A stretch of DNA of 64,000 bases from Trichobilharzia szidati (taxonomy: Eukaryota > Platyhelminthes > Trematoda > Strigeidida > Schistosomatidae), in the NCBI GenBank assembly GCA_944472155.2, contig OX235275.1, forward strand, positions 52,779,228-52,843,227, in the 5' to 3' direction. The notes beneath the pieces are model-generated. The model was not told the DNA's origin, did not search any database, and saw only the letters and a program-made list of their open reading frames with translations. Below are positions 18,985-29,445 of the stretch, one piece after another; positions within the stretch are counted from its first letter, which is position 1; each line of letters begins with the position of its first letter. The position numbers were made by a program, and so were the translations under genes.

Positions 18985-19816
18985 CTATGGGGAGCGAGAA
19001 GGTAGACATACGTTGGACTGACAAGAAGACTTTAGCAGATTCGGACTTCACGGTTGGTTTATGTCTAATGTCAGACAAGACCTCAAAGGTCTGCAGGTGA
19101 AAACCAACAAGTTGGTAGAAGAGACAGGAGACGAATACAGGACTTCTAGTTGAACATGAGGAAGAAAGAGATGATGGAGATAGATACCCAACTGAACCAC
19201 AACACACAGCATTTGCTGTCATCGGAAGAAATTTCGCTGAAGTCGTCAACTCTTTGACTTATCTAGGCAGTCTTATTTCAACATTATAGGTGGTAGGCGA
19301 TACGGATGAAGATGTCAGAGTCATCCGGACCTTCATTACTGTGAAATCAATGCGGGAATCTGCTGCACCTAAAGTATAAGGAACAAGTCAGTCAGTCAGT
19401 ACTCTTATATGTGTTTCAGACAATTGGAGTGAACAGGCTACTGTAGACTTTTATCGATTGGTGCCCACTTCGCTCCATATTGAAGATTGGATGACCGGCG
19501 AGAAAGGATTAATCATATAAGAACTCCGTGAACGAATGAACCAAGGACTTATCGCCCAAAAATTGTGCCGAAGGAAATGGAAATGGGTTAGACACATGCT
19601 GAGGAGTGCTGTAAGTGAAATTACTCTCTAGGGGAACCATCAAGTGCGGTACCGAACGAGAAACAGCAGGTTGAGCGTCTGGGCTAAGAGTACACATAGA
19701 GATGATTGTTTGAGGGGGAGATGAGAGTTTATGTGCAGTAGTGCAGACAGCTAAGGCCATGATGAAATGGAGACTTGTTGTTGAATACATGCGTCCCATT
19801 TGGAACCCAAGGGAAT

Positions 19817-19830
<14 letters not shown>
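18985..19830 (+). mobile_element. LINE-A 3' half, decayed
   Basis: Matches LINE-A from the FADDLCLMSH region (here SDFTVGLCLMSD) through a FxYLGS-like block (TYLGS at about 19258) to GTTGAATACATGCGTCCCAT and GGAACCCAAGGGAA, ending in a long (TA)n. Many frameshifts. Confidence 0.65.
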
Positions 19831-19855
<25 letters not shown>

Positions 19856-20094
19856 TTAACTATGCAGGATAATGTTCGGAAATCCGACAAGAAACACGCC
19901 TAATTGTACGGCCTAGGTAACTGGCTCCACCAGAGCAGGTGAAATTAGTTAGTTTATCTTTTACTCCCGAACGCAAAATAGGGAAGGTTTTGAAGACAGC
20001 GTAATTCAGCAACAAGGAATGTTCTTCTTACCGCATTTCTAAGGTGTTGTGTTATTATCTCACTGATGTTATCTCCAAGGAACTGAATTTGTTC

Positions 20095-20490
20095 CTACCT
20101 TGGGCTGCCTTGATTTTAGATAATAATACAAATCCATGAATTTATGGTCTCTACTAAAGGCCGGCCAGGGCACTATTAGTGACTGGCTGGACTTTCTTCT
20201 TCTGCACATAGGGTGCCGGCTGTTTCATGGGAATTGCGATGGCCTCTACTGTTTGGAGTATGTGGTACCTCGATGTTTATGGCAATTTATTTGGTACCTG
20301 GTAGATAATAGGGAAGGATTCCTCAATGCTGGCTACCTTTGTGACCGGCAAGGTGGTCTAATATCGAACTGTTATTTATGTCTTTTACTACACCTTTACT
20401 CATCCATCATGGGAGGTTTTCTCGAGCACGAAAAATCAAGTTCCTAGAGCAACGACTCAATGTAACTCGCTCCACCGAAAACAGTAGAAT
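20095..20490 (-). mobile_element. PLE GIY-YIG C-terminal fragment, minus
   Basis: The reverse complement matches 4390-4710: GTTGCTCTAGGAACTTGATT, GTAGTAAAAGACATAAATAA, CTACCAGGTACCAAATAAAT and TAGTGCCCTGGCCGGCCTTT. It is interrupted by stops. It is a second copy of the PLE family inserted at 3959. Confidence 0.7.
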
Positions 20491-20574
20491 TGAATTGGTA
20501 GATAGTAACTGCTACTTGGTATTTTTGTTTTCTTTAATGTTAACTTGAAGTTCTGCCCTCACTGCCTGCCTCCT

Positions 20575-20768
20575 CTGCCATTTTGTTAGTTTTCACACCT
20601 GTAAGTCTTCGAGTTTGTATCACACTATATATAAATTATCCACTTGCGAGATTCAGATCTTCTAGAGTCTTTTTATCGCTTTCAACGTATTTCTGTCTTC
20701 TCTCTCTCTTTCTCTCCACACTCACTGTCTTCAGCATAATTTTCTCCGTCACAATTTTAGAATAAGGA
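20575..20768 (-). mobile_element. LINE-A fragment around the FADD motif
   Basis: The reverse complement keeps GTCTACTTATAGAAGATCTG-type order of the LINE-A DLDFADDICLMSHKLEDL segment, as at 57680-57800, joined to a CT-rich low-complexity stretch. Confidence 0.45.
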
Positions 20769-21059
20769 GGGATAATGATCAACACCACTCAGGTAGGGAT
20801 TACCAGTGTGGGTGACGAGGCTGGGGACTTGATTTTGCGATCACGTCAGCCTATTTCATTTGGCACCCTTGAAAGCGCTTTTTTAATATGAATCTTGTGA
20901 TTCACATCAATGACGTATTTTGCTATGGATGAAGTCGGTAGGTCTTCCACCTGCCGTTTATCTAGATTGATCCGCCTATGTATGTGTGACGAAACACACA
21001 CAGATTGGGTGGGATGTAGTATGCGATGAGATGAAATCGACTATCGTATCAAGAATATT

Positions 21060-21443
21060 ATGTCTGTAATACTCAATGACTTGAGGAATATCTCTGAAAT
21101 AACAGCTAGAATAATGAAACCGTTTGATATAGATATAGCACACAACCCAGTCAAATCGCTTAATTCGATATTATGCAAACCGAAAGATCCAACAGAAAAA
21201 GGGGATAAAATTAATACCATTTACAAAATAAATTGTATGAACTGTAACAACCATTACATCGGCCAAAGTGGGCGTCCCCTTCGAATCAGAATCAAAGAAC
21301 ATAAATCAGCCGTGAAAAGAGAATATATGTATTCTTTACTATCAATGCATACAGAGAATTATGGTCATCAATTTGATTGGGATCATGTCAAAATTTTAGA
21401 CAGAGGAAACACCAAAAGTGCCAGAGAATTCCTAGAAGCCTGA
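21060..21443 (+). pseudogene. PLE GIY-YIG endonuclease segment
   Basis: GIY-YIG nucleases of PLEs make the nick used for target-primed insertion. Visible: YKINCMNCNNHYIGQSGRPL (zinc-like CxxC before the YIG core at about residues 56-67), RIRIKEHKSAVKRE with the catalytic arginine region, and ENYGHQFDWDHVKILDRGNT. The frame closes with FLEA then TGA, where the related copy reads FLEAWYS, so a tryptophan codon has become a stop. The RT part is absent. The core residues of the nuclease look intact, but the truncated copy cannot move alone. Confidence 0.75.
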
Positions 21444-21641
21444 TACTCAAGCGAAAATGCAATTAACAAGCACGTTAATACAGACGAAATATACCAACTA
21501 ATAAAAAGTAAATCAGGTGACCAGAAAGTTTAAAGTGCAAGTCAATAGAAAATGGTCAATACATATGTAAAGATGGTTACCGGGAGACGCAGTTACATCA
21601 CTCATGAAGAAATTTAAATCATTTCACTTTGTGCTAAATAT

Positions 21642-21686
21642 GGCGCTGAAAGGGGATGTTGTTCAGAAGAACGACGAAAGCTTCGC
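21642..21686 (+). ncRNA. PLE type b hammerhead-like motif
   Basis: GGCG, core CTGAAAG, then helix II GTTGTTC/GAACGAC (seven pairs, loop AGAA), GAAA (21676-21679) and GCTT followed by CGCC, which pairs with GGCG. Helix III is reduced to AGCT. The core strand is mutated relative to CUGANGA. Confidence 0.5.
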
Positions 21687-21824
21687 CATTAAACCAACCA
21701 GCTCAGAGAACACTATTAATTGCAAGTCATCCACCTGAGCTACAAATCTTCTCTATTATACTCAATGACTAAATGCTCAAATTATCCCGAGTGGATTCTG
21801 TCATACATTATATTACTTGTTGAT

Positions 21825-21890
21825 TCTAAAAAGTACTAGACAGCTGTTTCGCCCTAGTTTGAGGCTCTTCAACAATTGCTGAAGTCAGGA
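21825..21890 (-). repeat. SINE2 scrap
   Basis: AGTACTAGACAGCTGTTTCG and CCTAGTTTGAGGCTCTTCAA match the SINE2 hammerhead part on the reverse strand. No promoter part is left. Confidence 0.55.
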
Positions 21891-21974
21891 AGGAATAAGA
21901 AGCCCAGCAAAGGTATAGTTTTGGGGATTTTGTCCTCAAAAGCAGTTGTACAATCTCAGCTTTGTGCATAATTT

Positions 21975-22200
21975 TACATGCCAGATGGTTGGAGGCAACT
22001 GGCAGGAAGCCAAGCCAGCTGACCTAGGTTTCGTGTTGGTTGACACTCACTAGTCGGTTAGCTAGGCTTATCTACAACCACCTTGAAGCAAATCGTTTCC
22101 CTTCTGAAATTAGAACCCGCGTCACCCCTTGCTACCTGCAGTCAGAGACATTACCACCACTGAGGTATTCAGACTCGCAATTTACCTCCTGTAGGACTGT
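21975..22200 (-). repeat. SINE3, minus
   Basis: The reverse complement gives GGTAATGTCTCTGACTGCAG, then GACTAGTGAGTGTCAACCAA and CACGAAACCTAGGTCAGCTG. Helix II is GTGT/ACAC and helix III ACCTAGGT then C. The core reads CTAGTGA. Confidence 0.7.
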
Positions 22201-22324
22201 ATTGGATATCTTTTTGATTGGACACTAGTCAATTACTAGTTTAGTGTGTCTGATCCTATATTTATTGCAGACTGAATTAGATCAGTTCAGTCAAAGTATC
22301 GAACAAAGTACTACAGGAGGTCAA

Positions 22325-22620
22325 CCGCGAGCCCCAATAGCTCAATGGTAACATCTCTGACTACAGGTTGCACTGGGTGACGTGGGTTAGAATCTCAGAA
22401 GGGACATGAGTTCCTCCAAGGTGGTTGTGGATATGCCTTGCTAAGTGACTGGTGAGTGCCAACAAGCATGAAACCTAGGAGAAGAAGGACTTCCTGTTGA
22501 TTGCTTCCAGACGTGATGGCGAGCCACCTAGCATGGTGGCCATATTGTAAACTTGACTGAGCGAACTCAGTTTGCACAAAAAAATGGATTGCACTAGTCG
22601 CTGACTAGTGTCCAATCAAG
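22325..22620 (+). repeat. SINE3, plus
   Basis: A box TAGCTCAATGGTAAC, GGTTAGAATCTCAG in place of the B box, GGTGAGTGCCAACAAGCATG then AAACCTAGG. The tail has GAGCCACCTAGCATGGTGGC and AGCGAACTCAGTTTGCACAA as in 16560-16660. It lies 125 bp from the minus copy. Confidence 0.7.
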
Positions 22621-22639
22621 GAATAAGTTTACATAGTTA

Positions 22640-23625
22640 TCATGGTGATGAAGGGCAGAATAAAGGAGATAATGGTGTTTTCTGGACTTGAAATGGAGGT
22701 TTGACGGTGCCATGAGGGATGAACATAGACCACTAGGAATGTAAAAACAAAATTACATAGGATTATAAAAGTAGTTGCGTAATATATGGAGTGGGTGTGA
22801 CTGGGATGTGCATAGGAGCCAAGTGAAATGAGACTTAATAACTGACAAAATGAAATGAAAAATTCCAAAACTAAGAAGCCAGACATAACTAGGATCGTGG
22901 TAAATGTAGAGGTTTGACTGTAATTTCTTTTAAACATATATATCTTACGATGTATATAACGAGGGCTTCCTTAGTACTCGGAAGTCGGAAACGCACTGCC
23001 TTTGGCAGATTTCTGTCCACTTTGTAAATGACTCTGGATGATTTGTCTGTTCAGATGTTGGGACAAGCATTTAGGAGGAGTTTAGTTATAACGATTCTTA
23101 CTGAATCAGTGCTGCCTCTTTCCAAAGTGCAACATCAGTTTCGTGTCGAACATGTCACTCGTCTATTAAATCAGACAGAACCGCTTTCACTATCTGTAAA
23201 CACGACCTAGTGGCACACGATTTTTTCATCAGAAGACCGGGGAATCGTTTTCGTGGTGAGGGGAATCAATTCGTTGAAAATACGTCCATAAAAATACAAA
23301 TTTCGTTATGAACCTGATGTTCGAAGTTGAGTTTCTCGGGTGGTCATCCTAGTTGAGAAAAAAAAGCTTACCATGAGTTTCAGTGATCCTAATACTAGTG
23401 AATCGAGACCAGGTTTCCAGGAACACCTGTCATTATCTATTTATTTCAATACCTCTGTTATTCATATAAATATATATTTCTTTACATGTGGACACATTTC
23501 TCTCGGTGCCTAGTGTCTGTCGAACTACTCAATAATATCTTGATAAGAATCCATAGTCACATCAGTAATAAATTTGACTTTAAAATATGTACTACTTAAT
23601 AAGTTATTAAGTAGACAGATGTGTA
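22640..23625. other. Intron C-D sequence, nothing firm
   Basis: Contains an open stretch at 23028-23210 whose RSLVITILTESVLPLSKVQH could be a decayed PLE linker, but no diagnostic motif is present. No exon in the required phase was seen. Confidence 0.35.
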
Positions 23626-23634
23626 TTAGTGATA

Positions 23635-23878
23635 ATAGTTTCAAGAGTACCAGTGGCTTAATGGTTTATGAGCTAGCTCGCCAGCCTTATAACCAGAAGG
23701 TCATGGGTTCGAACCCCGGTGGGTAGGTACTGTTGGAGAGTCCCAAAAAGGGACGAAACGGGTGACTGTCCATTAATCCCAGGTTTTCCAATGGTTCTCT
23801 AACTGATGTCAGCTCATGATGAAATCCTCCAACCAATTAAACAAAATTCTCTACAAAACTAGTGCTTGAATTCATATG
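23635..23878 (+). repeat. SINE2, plus, near full length
   Basis: AGTACCAGTGGCTTAATGGT (A box), GGTTCGAACCCCGG (B box), then GTACTGTTGGAGAGTCCC with GGGACGAAACGGGTGACTGT and the 3' end CTGATGTCAGCTCATGATGA. The core strand and helix III are altered, so the hammerhead is dead. Confidence 0.75.
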
Positions 23879-23982
23879 AACTGTGATCAAGATTTGACCG
23901 GATAGTTGCAAAATAATTGAGTGCTGAGTGAGAAGTAGACATTTATAAATTTATATTTGTAATATCTCAGCGAAATTGAAAT

Positions 23983-24040
23983 GATTAATTCCAACGTTTC
24001 GTTCGGCAATCTGGTCCGAACGTCTTCAGGGAAATTAATC
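23983..24040 (-). ncRNA. PLE type a hammerhead ribozyme (left arm)
   Basis: The mirror image of the right-arm ribozyme, identical in sequence on the minus strand. Transcripts in either direction through the palindrome would carry one sense hammerhead and one antisense copy that can pair with it. Confidence 0.7.
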
Positions 24041-24135
24041 GAATTAAAATAACAAAGGTTTATATATAAAAGGAACAACTCAGTTTAAAAACATGAGTTG
24101 TTCCTTTTATATATAAACCTTTGTTATTTTAATTC

Positions 24136-24193
24136 GATTAATTTCCCTGAAGACGTTCGGACCAGATTGCCGAACGAAACGTTGGAATTAATC
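24136..24193 (+). ncRNA. PLE type a hammerhead ribozyme (right arm)
   Basis: Helix I GATTAATTTCC pairs with GGAATTAATC (one bulge). Core CTGAAGA (24147-24153), one unpaired C, helix II GTTCGG/CCGAAC with loop ACCAGATTG, GAAA (24176-24179), helix III ACGT only, triplet GTT with cleavage expected after 24183. Core residues are exact. The tiny helix III is typical of PLE hammerheads, which act best as dimers. Confidence 0.75.
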
Positions 24194-24239
24194 ATTTCAA
24201 TTTCGCTGAGATATTACAAATATAAATTTATAAATGCTT

Positions 24240-24955
24240 GAATATTTGATATCCCTTAAAGATGGTGTACTCTCCTACTGATAGTGAGACCATCTGGAAT
24301 AACAACTACTTAGTTGCTTTTCATTCCTTCGCGTTTTCAGTGGAACACAATGCATCAAGTTTGAGGTCTGAAGTTTCCGTAGCTGTGGTGTTGCTTTCTT
24401 CTCAGGTGGGGGGGATTGCTTACCTCACGCATAACCTTCATTCTTTGCCTTTTTTCACCACCAGATAAGTGAAGAAGTTTAGGAGTATGTCAGTCGGGAG
24501 TCGAACGCTGGAGAGCATTTTGCCACTAAATAACCACTACTGAGTTGATGCATTCTTATTAATATAATAATTTATAGTTTGGTTTGGTGAAGGCAATGAA
24601 AATTTGGGCTACGGCACGACGTGAACTAGTAGCCTCCCTCGTTAAGTCAAATGAAAGAACAGGAGTTCAGAGATAACTGACTCTTTTCAGTGATGTCATT
24701 CTCCAGCTGTAATATCGCATGCATAAATGTGGTAAATTTTAATAGAAACGCAAAGAATGTTCCCAAAGATTGCGTGACGTAATATAATTGACAGGAATGA
24801 ATAGAATTCAACCAAGATCGATACAGAATCAAGTTGAGATCAGCGTCCTAAGGGGTATAAATGTAATGGTGGGGGGGGGGGTGAGAAATAATAATAACCA
24901 AGAAATTAGGATTAGCAAAAATTATGTAGCAAGGTTCAGTGACTGGATATACTCC
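24240..24955. other. Intron C-D sequence, unclassified
   Basis: Contains a G run (24873-24882) and no recognisable coding or repeat family. Confidence 0.35.
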
Positions 24956-24959
24956 TTCA

Positions 24960-25560
24960 GTTTGTGCAGAGTTCAGAATTTAACATGTGAATTTCCATAA
25001 CTTCTGCGGTCTAAGAAATTTTAATTCGTACTGTCTCTGGAAGATTTTCACGTATTCTACAGTTGGTTTGTGGGTTCGCTTGGTGTTCGTTGACGACCTA
25101 GTATTCCAGAATACAGTTGCGAGAGGGGTATCTATTTTCTCCTTTTTAAAACTATGAGGGTGGAAGTTTGGTGATACGTTTGGATAGAAAATGCTATGTA
25201 TGGACGACAAATCTGGCTCCGCAGGAGCATAGATGATTGATTTAGTGGAGAAGGTGAGTCAAAGTTCAGCTGAGAGGGAGATGTTCCTTAATGAACGATA
25301 CAAGCAGTTCCTCAGCATTTCTACCGATGAGTCCCTGTTGAGTTACAGATTCAGATATCGATGTTTTTTGAAGTGGGCAGGAAATGTGTGTTTGTGGTTT
25401 TAGTGGTATAGGCGTCATAGATTTCCTGATGAGGCAGCTTTTAGGGTAACCATTTTCAATAAGAATTCGTTTTAAAGTGTTCAGCTACTCTTCTATGGTG
25501 CCAGGGCTGCAAATATTGCAGATTCTATGACTCAATGAGCAAATCCTATTTCGTTTTGCA
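24960..25560 (-). mobile_element. PLE linker remnant, strongly decayed
   Basis: The reverse complement contains LNTLKRILIENGYPKSCLIR, which resembles the LxxxLxxNGYP(xx)FI linker of PLEs (LLIVFKKNGYPRNFIK at 28530). The flanking frames are full of stops. It is a weak but specific match. Confidence 0.45.
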
Positions 25561-25616
25561 ATCACTACAAATAATGACCGTATGACACTGTTCTATATCT
25601 CCTGGATAGCCAATTA

Positions 25617-25735
25617 TTATATGTTGTGATTATTCCCTTAGGTTCCAAGTGGAACATACATCCTCAGCAGTACATCTCCGTTCCACTCTGTTCTCTACAG
25701 TCTTTCCTTTCAACTGGCTCCACGACTGCTTTGAA
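25617..25735 (-). mobile_element. LINE-A 3'-end scrap, inverted
   Basis: ATTATTCCCTTAGGTTCCAAG and GTGGAACATACATCC are the LINE-A 3' end read backwards. It abuts the plus-strand LINE-A piece that starts at 25736. Confidence 0.6.
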
Positions 25736-26440
25736 GGAAACAGTCTCCTTTACCTACCTTCATACCTACCTACCTGGGAATCATCGTTTCAACTACAGGC
25801 GAACGAAACTAACGAGGATATCAAAGCGAGGATTGGGAAAGCAAGACAAGCTTTCATTACTCACGTCAAGTCTGTGTGGAGGTCAACAACACTCAGCATG
25901 AAAAATAAGATCCGGATTTTCAACTCCAATGTGAAGTCAGTGCTACTCACTATACGGATCAGGGACTTGGCGCCACGTCAAGAAGGGCACTTCGAACAAA
26001 CTACAGACCTTCATCAACAGCTAGCTGTCTTCTTCGGTCAATACTACTCAAGATCAGATGGCTGGCCAGAAAATATCAGAAACACGGATCTCTGGCAACT
26101 GAACCGATTCAGCAGGAACCTACTGTTCAAGAAATATGCAAGAAGAAATGGAGGTGGATTGGCTATACTCTGAGAAAACAAACTATCAAGTGAGTGACAT
26201 CACACGCCAGGTCACTGCTGGAGTGGAATCCGAACAGGAAGCGGCGAGTTGGCCGTCAATGCGAGGGTGACATGGAGGAGGAGGTGATGCGAAGAGGAGA
26301 TGAAAGCATGTGGGCTGACGTGGAGCTAGGTGAAAATGTCGGTGGAGAACCTAACGAAATGGAGTCGTGAGCCTGAATCCCTATGTTCCTCTAGGAATTA
26401 AAGGAAACAATAAATGATATAATAATAATAATAATGAATA
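25736..26440 (+). mobile_element. LINE-A 3' fragment, plus
   Basis: Codes for TSFTYLGI-like, then KARQAFITHVKSVWRSTTLS, KNKIRIFNSNVKSVL and WLYSEKTNYQ-type tail remnants, ending CTATGTTCCTCTAGGAATTA and AATAATAATAATAA. One open segment (25649-26173) covers the first part; frameshifts follow. Confidence 0.75.
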
Positions 26441-26489
26441 ATGAAGCCAGTATAGTTAGCGGTTGTTAATAAAAAGTCTAGAGTTATCT

Positions 26490-26645
26490 ATTGGAATTAG
26501 TACTTTTCGTGACACGCTCACCAAGTTTCTGACTCATATAGAAAAACTCTGTCAATATTGCAGATAGGTGTCTGCCTTTTCAGTCATATGAAGATAAATG
26601 CAACTTTATGTGAAAAGTGCTAACAGTTGGCCTTTTCTTTTTTTA
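26490..26645. repeat. Repeat shared with 30965-31135
   Basis: TTTCGTGACACGCTCACCAA (a reverse-strand LINE-A scrap) joined to GTCAATATTGCAGATAGGTG and CTAACAGTTGGCCTTTTCTT recurs at 30965-31135. It may be a LINE-A-derived chimeric repeat. Confidence 0.5.
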
Positions 26646-26975
26646 TATATTATAATTATTCCCTTAGGTTCCGAGTGGAACATACATCCGCAGCAGTACA
26701 TCTTCATTTCACTCTGTTGACTTCAGTCTTCTTTTCAACTGGCCCCACGACTGTTCATAAACACTCATCTCTTCCATCTTATCCTCGGACGTCCAATTCA
26801 TCGTTTCCCACTCGGGTTCCACTTGAGGGATTGCCTGGCAAGCTCGTTCACCAAACGGACTTCTCAGAGTCTGCCTGATTCTACTCCATTTCCTTCGGCA
26901 TATTTGGTTCGTTCCAAGAGTTTCTTGTTACTAATTCCTTCTAACTGCCCAGATGATCTTCATTATGAAGCCAGT
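26646..26975 (-). mobile_element. LINE-A 3' fragment, minus
   Basis: Starts with the reversed 3' end (ATTATTCCCTTAGGTTCCGA) and runs back through the TWRRSC, ICRRK and LLYGSETW regions with indels to about 26975. Confidence 0.65.
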
Positions 26976-26984
26976 AAAGGGAGC

Positions 26985-27400
26985 AGTTGAAATAATAAAG
27001 AAGATTTGAAGCTAAGGTGGATGATTTGTAATTAATAGTGTTCTCTGAGCTGCCTGGTTTAGTTGCGGAGCTTTCATCGCTTTCCCTTCTAGACAACATC
27101 TTCAGCGCAATTTCTTAGTATAAAGTAGACTGATTTAAATTTTCCATGAGTGATAGAATCGCGTCTCCTTGTAACCATGTTTACATCTGTGCTGATCATT
27201 TTTTATTAACTTGGATTTTACACTTTCTCGTTACATGATTTACGTTTTATTAGTTGGTAGATTTGGTCTATATTAACATGTTTGTTAATCGCATATTCGT
27301 TTGAGTACCAGGTTTCTAGGAATTCCTTGAGGATCTCTAAGTAGACGATATTTTCATTTTTGTTCTAATTGTTACCTTGTCGTTAATATTTTCACTTGAT
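26985..27400 (-). mobile_element. PLE type b 3' region, minus
   Basis: The reverse complement has GAAAATATCGTCTACTTAGA, FLETWYS-like coding (CTGGTACTCAAACG), then ACATGGTTACAAGGAGACGC and a hammerhead-like end with AGCTCAGAGAACACTATTAA. It matches 21430-21725. Confidence 0.7.
27063..27110 (-). ncRNA. PLE type b hammerhead-like motif
   Basis: Minus strand: TTGCG, core CTGAAGA (exact), then TGTTGTC and AGCGAT as an eroded helix II, GAAA, AGCT, C, and CGCAA that pairs with TTGCG. The core is intact but helix II is damaged. Confidence 0.5.
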
Positions 27401-27469
27401 TTAGTTTTATATTCACTTCTTATTGAAAAATATTATTAATGTGAATGTCCTATTTTAATTATTGCCCCT

Positions 27470-27850
27470 GTAATGAGGAAATTGGATGCAATACTGATTG
27501 TATTCCTTACTGAAAACTCAATATTTGCACCAAAAGTACTGTTTGGAATAAAGTTATTTTTGTTGTTATTATTATTAGAGTATGAAACGGTGAAGGTATT
27601 GAAAAGTAATATAGTTAGGTGGAGAGAGAAGTTCACCGCCAAAACTTTGTTCATCAAGCGAACATCACATACATGCAATCGAAATGACGCAAATCCTATA
27701 ACGAATGTATGAAAAACTGGGATAAACAACAGCGGTGGGGGTGGTAGAATATAAATATATGCACGAGCATATAAATATATATATATGTATATCAAGCAAA
27801 TTACGAAACTGTGTGAATAAATTGATATAATTATGAGCAAAAAGCCTTCG
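27470..27850 (+). mobile_element. LINE-C 3' end followed by a PLE C-terminal scrap
   Basis: AAACTCAATATTTGCACCAA and GTTTGGAATAAAG match the LINE-C 3' end seen reversed at 29715. From 27578, GTGGAGAGAGAAGTTCACCG and CTTTGTTCATCAAGCGAACA match the PLE C-terminal part at 12265 and 63545. Confidence 0.5.
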
Positions 27851-27909
27851 AGTTACTAATACTGTATCGCTTAGTGTTATATCACATAGACGTATCCAAG
27901 AGGTAATTT

Positions 27910-28250
27910 GATAGACCTGTAAGGTCAACAAGTGTGAAAGTAACTTAGCCATTGAGAAGAGCCAAGTGAGCCATGTCACTAAAAGTCCCCAACTATTTAC
28001 TCTTGGAGTCTCGGAAGCCCCACCCAAGTGATTGGAATCTCTTCATATAAACTTGAACAGTTATTTGTATTACTATTTCGCCAAATTAAGTAGCCAGAGG
28101 TCGTCTCCTTGAGCAATAGCTTCAGACGAAACAACCGGCTGCCCAATGTTCAGACCACTTGAACCTGGCTGGCAAGCATTAATGGGTGATATGAGCAGTA
28201 TACAACTACTCATACAACACACAAATTAATAAACAACATATTTGAAGACA
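27910..28250 (-). mobile_element. LINE-B-related 3' scrap
   Basis: GCCATTGAGAAGAGCCAAGT, a GAGTCTCGGAAGCCCCACCC block and GTTCAGACCACTTGAACC follow the order of the LINE-B 3' end on the reverse strand, as at 10150-10220 and 8640-8690. Confidence 0.45.
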
Positions 28251-29115
28251 CATTAAATTCACCACGAGAGAAGAAGAATTCGACAACAAAATTCCATTCT
28301 TAGATGTCTCCCTTAATCAAGAGGAGAACTAACACAGGAAATTTAGAAACTTAAGTATACAGAAAACCAACACACACACACATATCGAATACTCTACTAT
28401 AATAGTACTAATAACGTTATTACTCACAAGAGAAAGTATGTGCAGACATTGTTTAAAAGAGTTCAAACACACACTGTAGTACTACTCCGGTGTTGAAAAG
28501 AATGGAAGAAAAATACCTACTAATCGTCTTCAAAAAGAATGGATATCCTCGCAATTTCATCAAAAGGTGACTAAAATTGAGTCGCAACACGAACAAGAAA
28601 CCATCATCAAAGACCACAAGAAAATTCATTCTACCATACATGAGGAATATCTCTGACATAGCAGCTAGAATACTGAAACCGTTTGATATAGATATAGCAC
28701 ACAAGCCAGTCAAATCACTTAATTCGATATTGTGCGAACCGAAAGGTCCAACAGAAAAAGAAGATAAAATGAATACCATTTACAAAATAAATTGTATTAA
28801 CTGCAACAGACATTACATCTGCCAAAGTGGGCGTCCCCTTCGAATCCGAATCTGAGAACACAAAACAGCTGTGAAAAGACATGATATATATTCTTTCATA
28901 TCAATGCATATAGACAATTGTGAACATCAATTTTATTGGGATAATGTCGAAATTTTAGACAGAGGGAATACCAAAAGTGCCAGAGAATTCCTAGAAGCCT
29001 GGTACTCAAAACAATATGCGATTAACAAACCTGTCAATGTAGACCAAATCTACCAATTAATAAAAATTAAATCATGTGACGAGAAAGTTCAAAATTCAAC
29101 TCAATAGAAAATGAT
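28250..29115 (+). pseudogene. PLE linker and GIY-YIG domain (type b), broken
   Basis: Contains ILYYNSTNNVITHKRK-type linker, LLIVFKKNGYPRNFIK, then one open stretch with YMRNISDIAARILKPFDIDI, INCINCNRHYICQSGRPLRI and, after a TGA at about 28853, EHKTAVKRHDIYSF, HQFYWDNVEILDRGNTKSAR and FLEAWYSKQYAINKPVN. The catalytic-core YIG has become YIC, and the Arg-helix is split by the stop. It ends with a stop at 29107. Closest relative in the window: 21060-21530. Confidence 0.75.
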
Positions 29116-29137
29116 CAATACAATTAGAATTTAATTA

Positions 29138-29445
29138 GTGGATGGTGACTAGCAGTGGAATCCAGGATGCGTATTTTGTCCTATTTGGGACTTGTTGGTG
29201 TCTGGATGCATCTGCATTCCCCAGTGAGTTTTGAAGTTCCCACCGAGACTCGAACCCAGTGCCTATGGTTTGAAACGCCAAAGCGTTATCCACCACGCCA
29301 CTTGAGCAACGAGTACCACCTCTTGTGCAATAGGTCATATTAATTATTTAATTGAATTTTAGATTTTCCCGTCGATTGATTGGACCGAAGTGCTTGGTCT
29401 CAGGTTGACATGTCTGTTGGCTTCTTGTGCAGATGCTTCCAAATA
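29138..29445 (-). repeat. SM-alpha-type repeat, minus
   Basis: The reverse complement shows GTGGCGTGGTGGATAACGC (A box), GGTTCGAGTCTC (B box), and the hammerhead tail CCTGGATTCCACTGCTAGTC. It faces the plus-strand piece from 29437. Confidence 0.8.
29155..29210 (-). ncRNA. SM-alpha hammerhead, GAAA mutated
   Basis: Helix II GTCC/GGAC with the AAAT loop is kept, but the conserved GAAA reads AAAA and the core strand reads CCAACAA. Helix III is ATACGCAT, one change from a palindrome. Not expected to cleave. Confidence 0.65.

Larger units (their letters stand above)
21055..21725 (+). mobile_element. PLE GIY-YIG region and 3' end (type b)
   Basis: One open GIY-YIG segment, then an untranslated part ending in a hammerhead-like fold and CCAGCTCAGAGAACACTATT. 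A diverged copy is at 28620-29115, and a minus-strand 3' part is at 26985-27400. Confidence 0.8.
23940..24236. repeat. Perfect palindrome of a PLE end, 143-bp arms
   Basis: 23940-24082 is the reverse complement of 24094-24236; I found no mismatch by eye. The spacer is 11 bp. Each arm encodes a complete hammerhead fold on its outward-reading strand. A perfect hairpin in DNA suggests a recent event or ongoing gene conversion. Confidence 0.85.

Noticed and set aside
23028..23210. 60-codon frame as a PLE linker
   Set aside because: Suggestive residues only; no diagnostic motif, so it was left unassigned.
27436..28027. Minus-strand hydrophobic frames near 27.5-28.0 kb
   Set aside because: AT-rich low-complexity sequence over LINE-C, PLE and LINE-B scraps; no start context or conserved motif.
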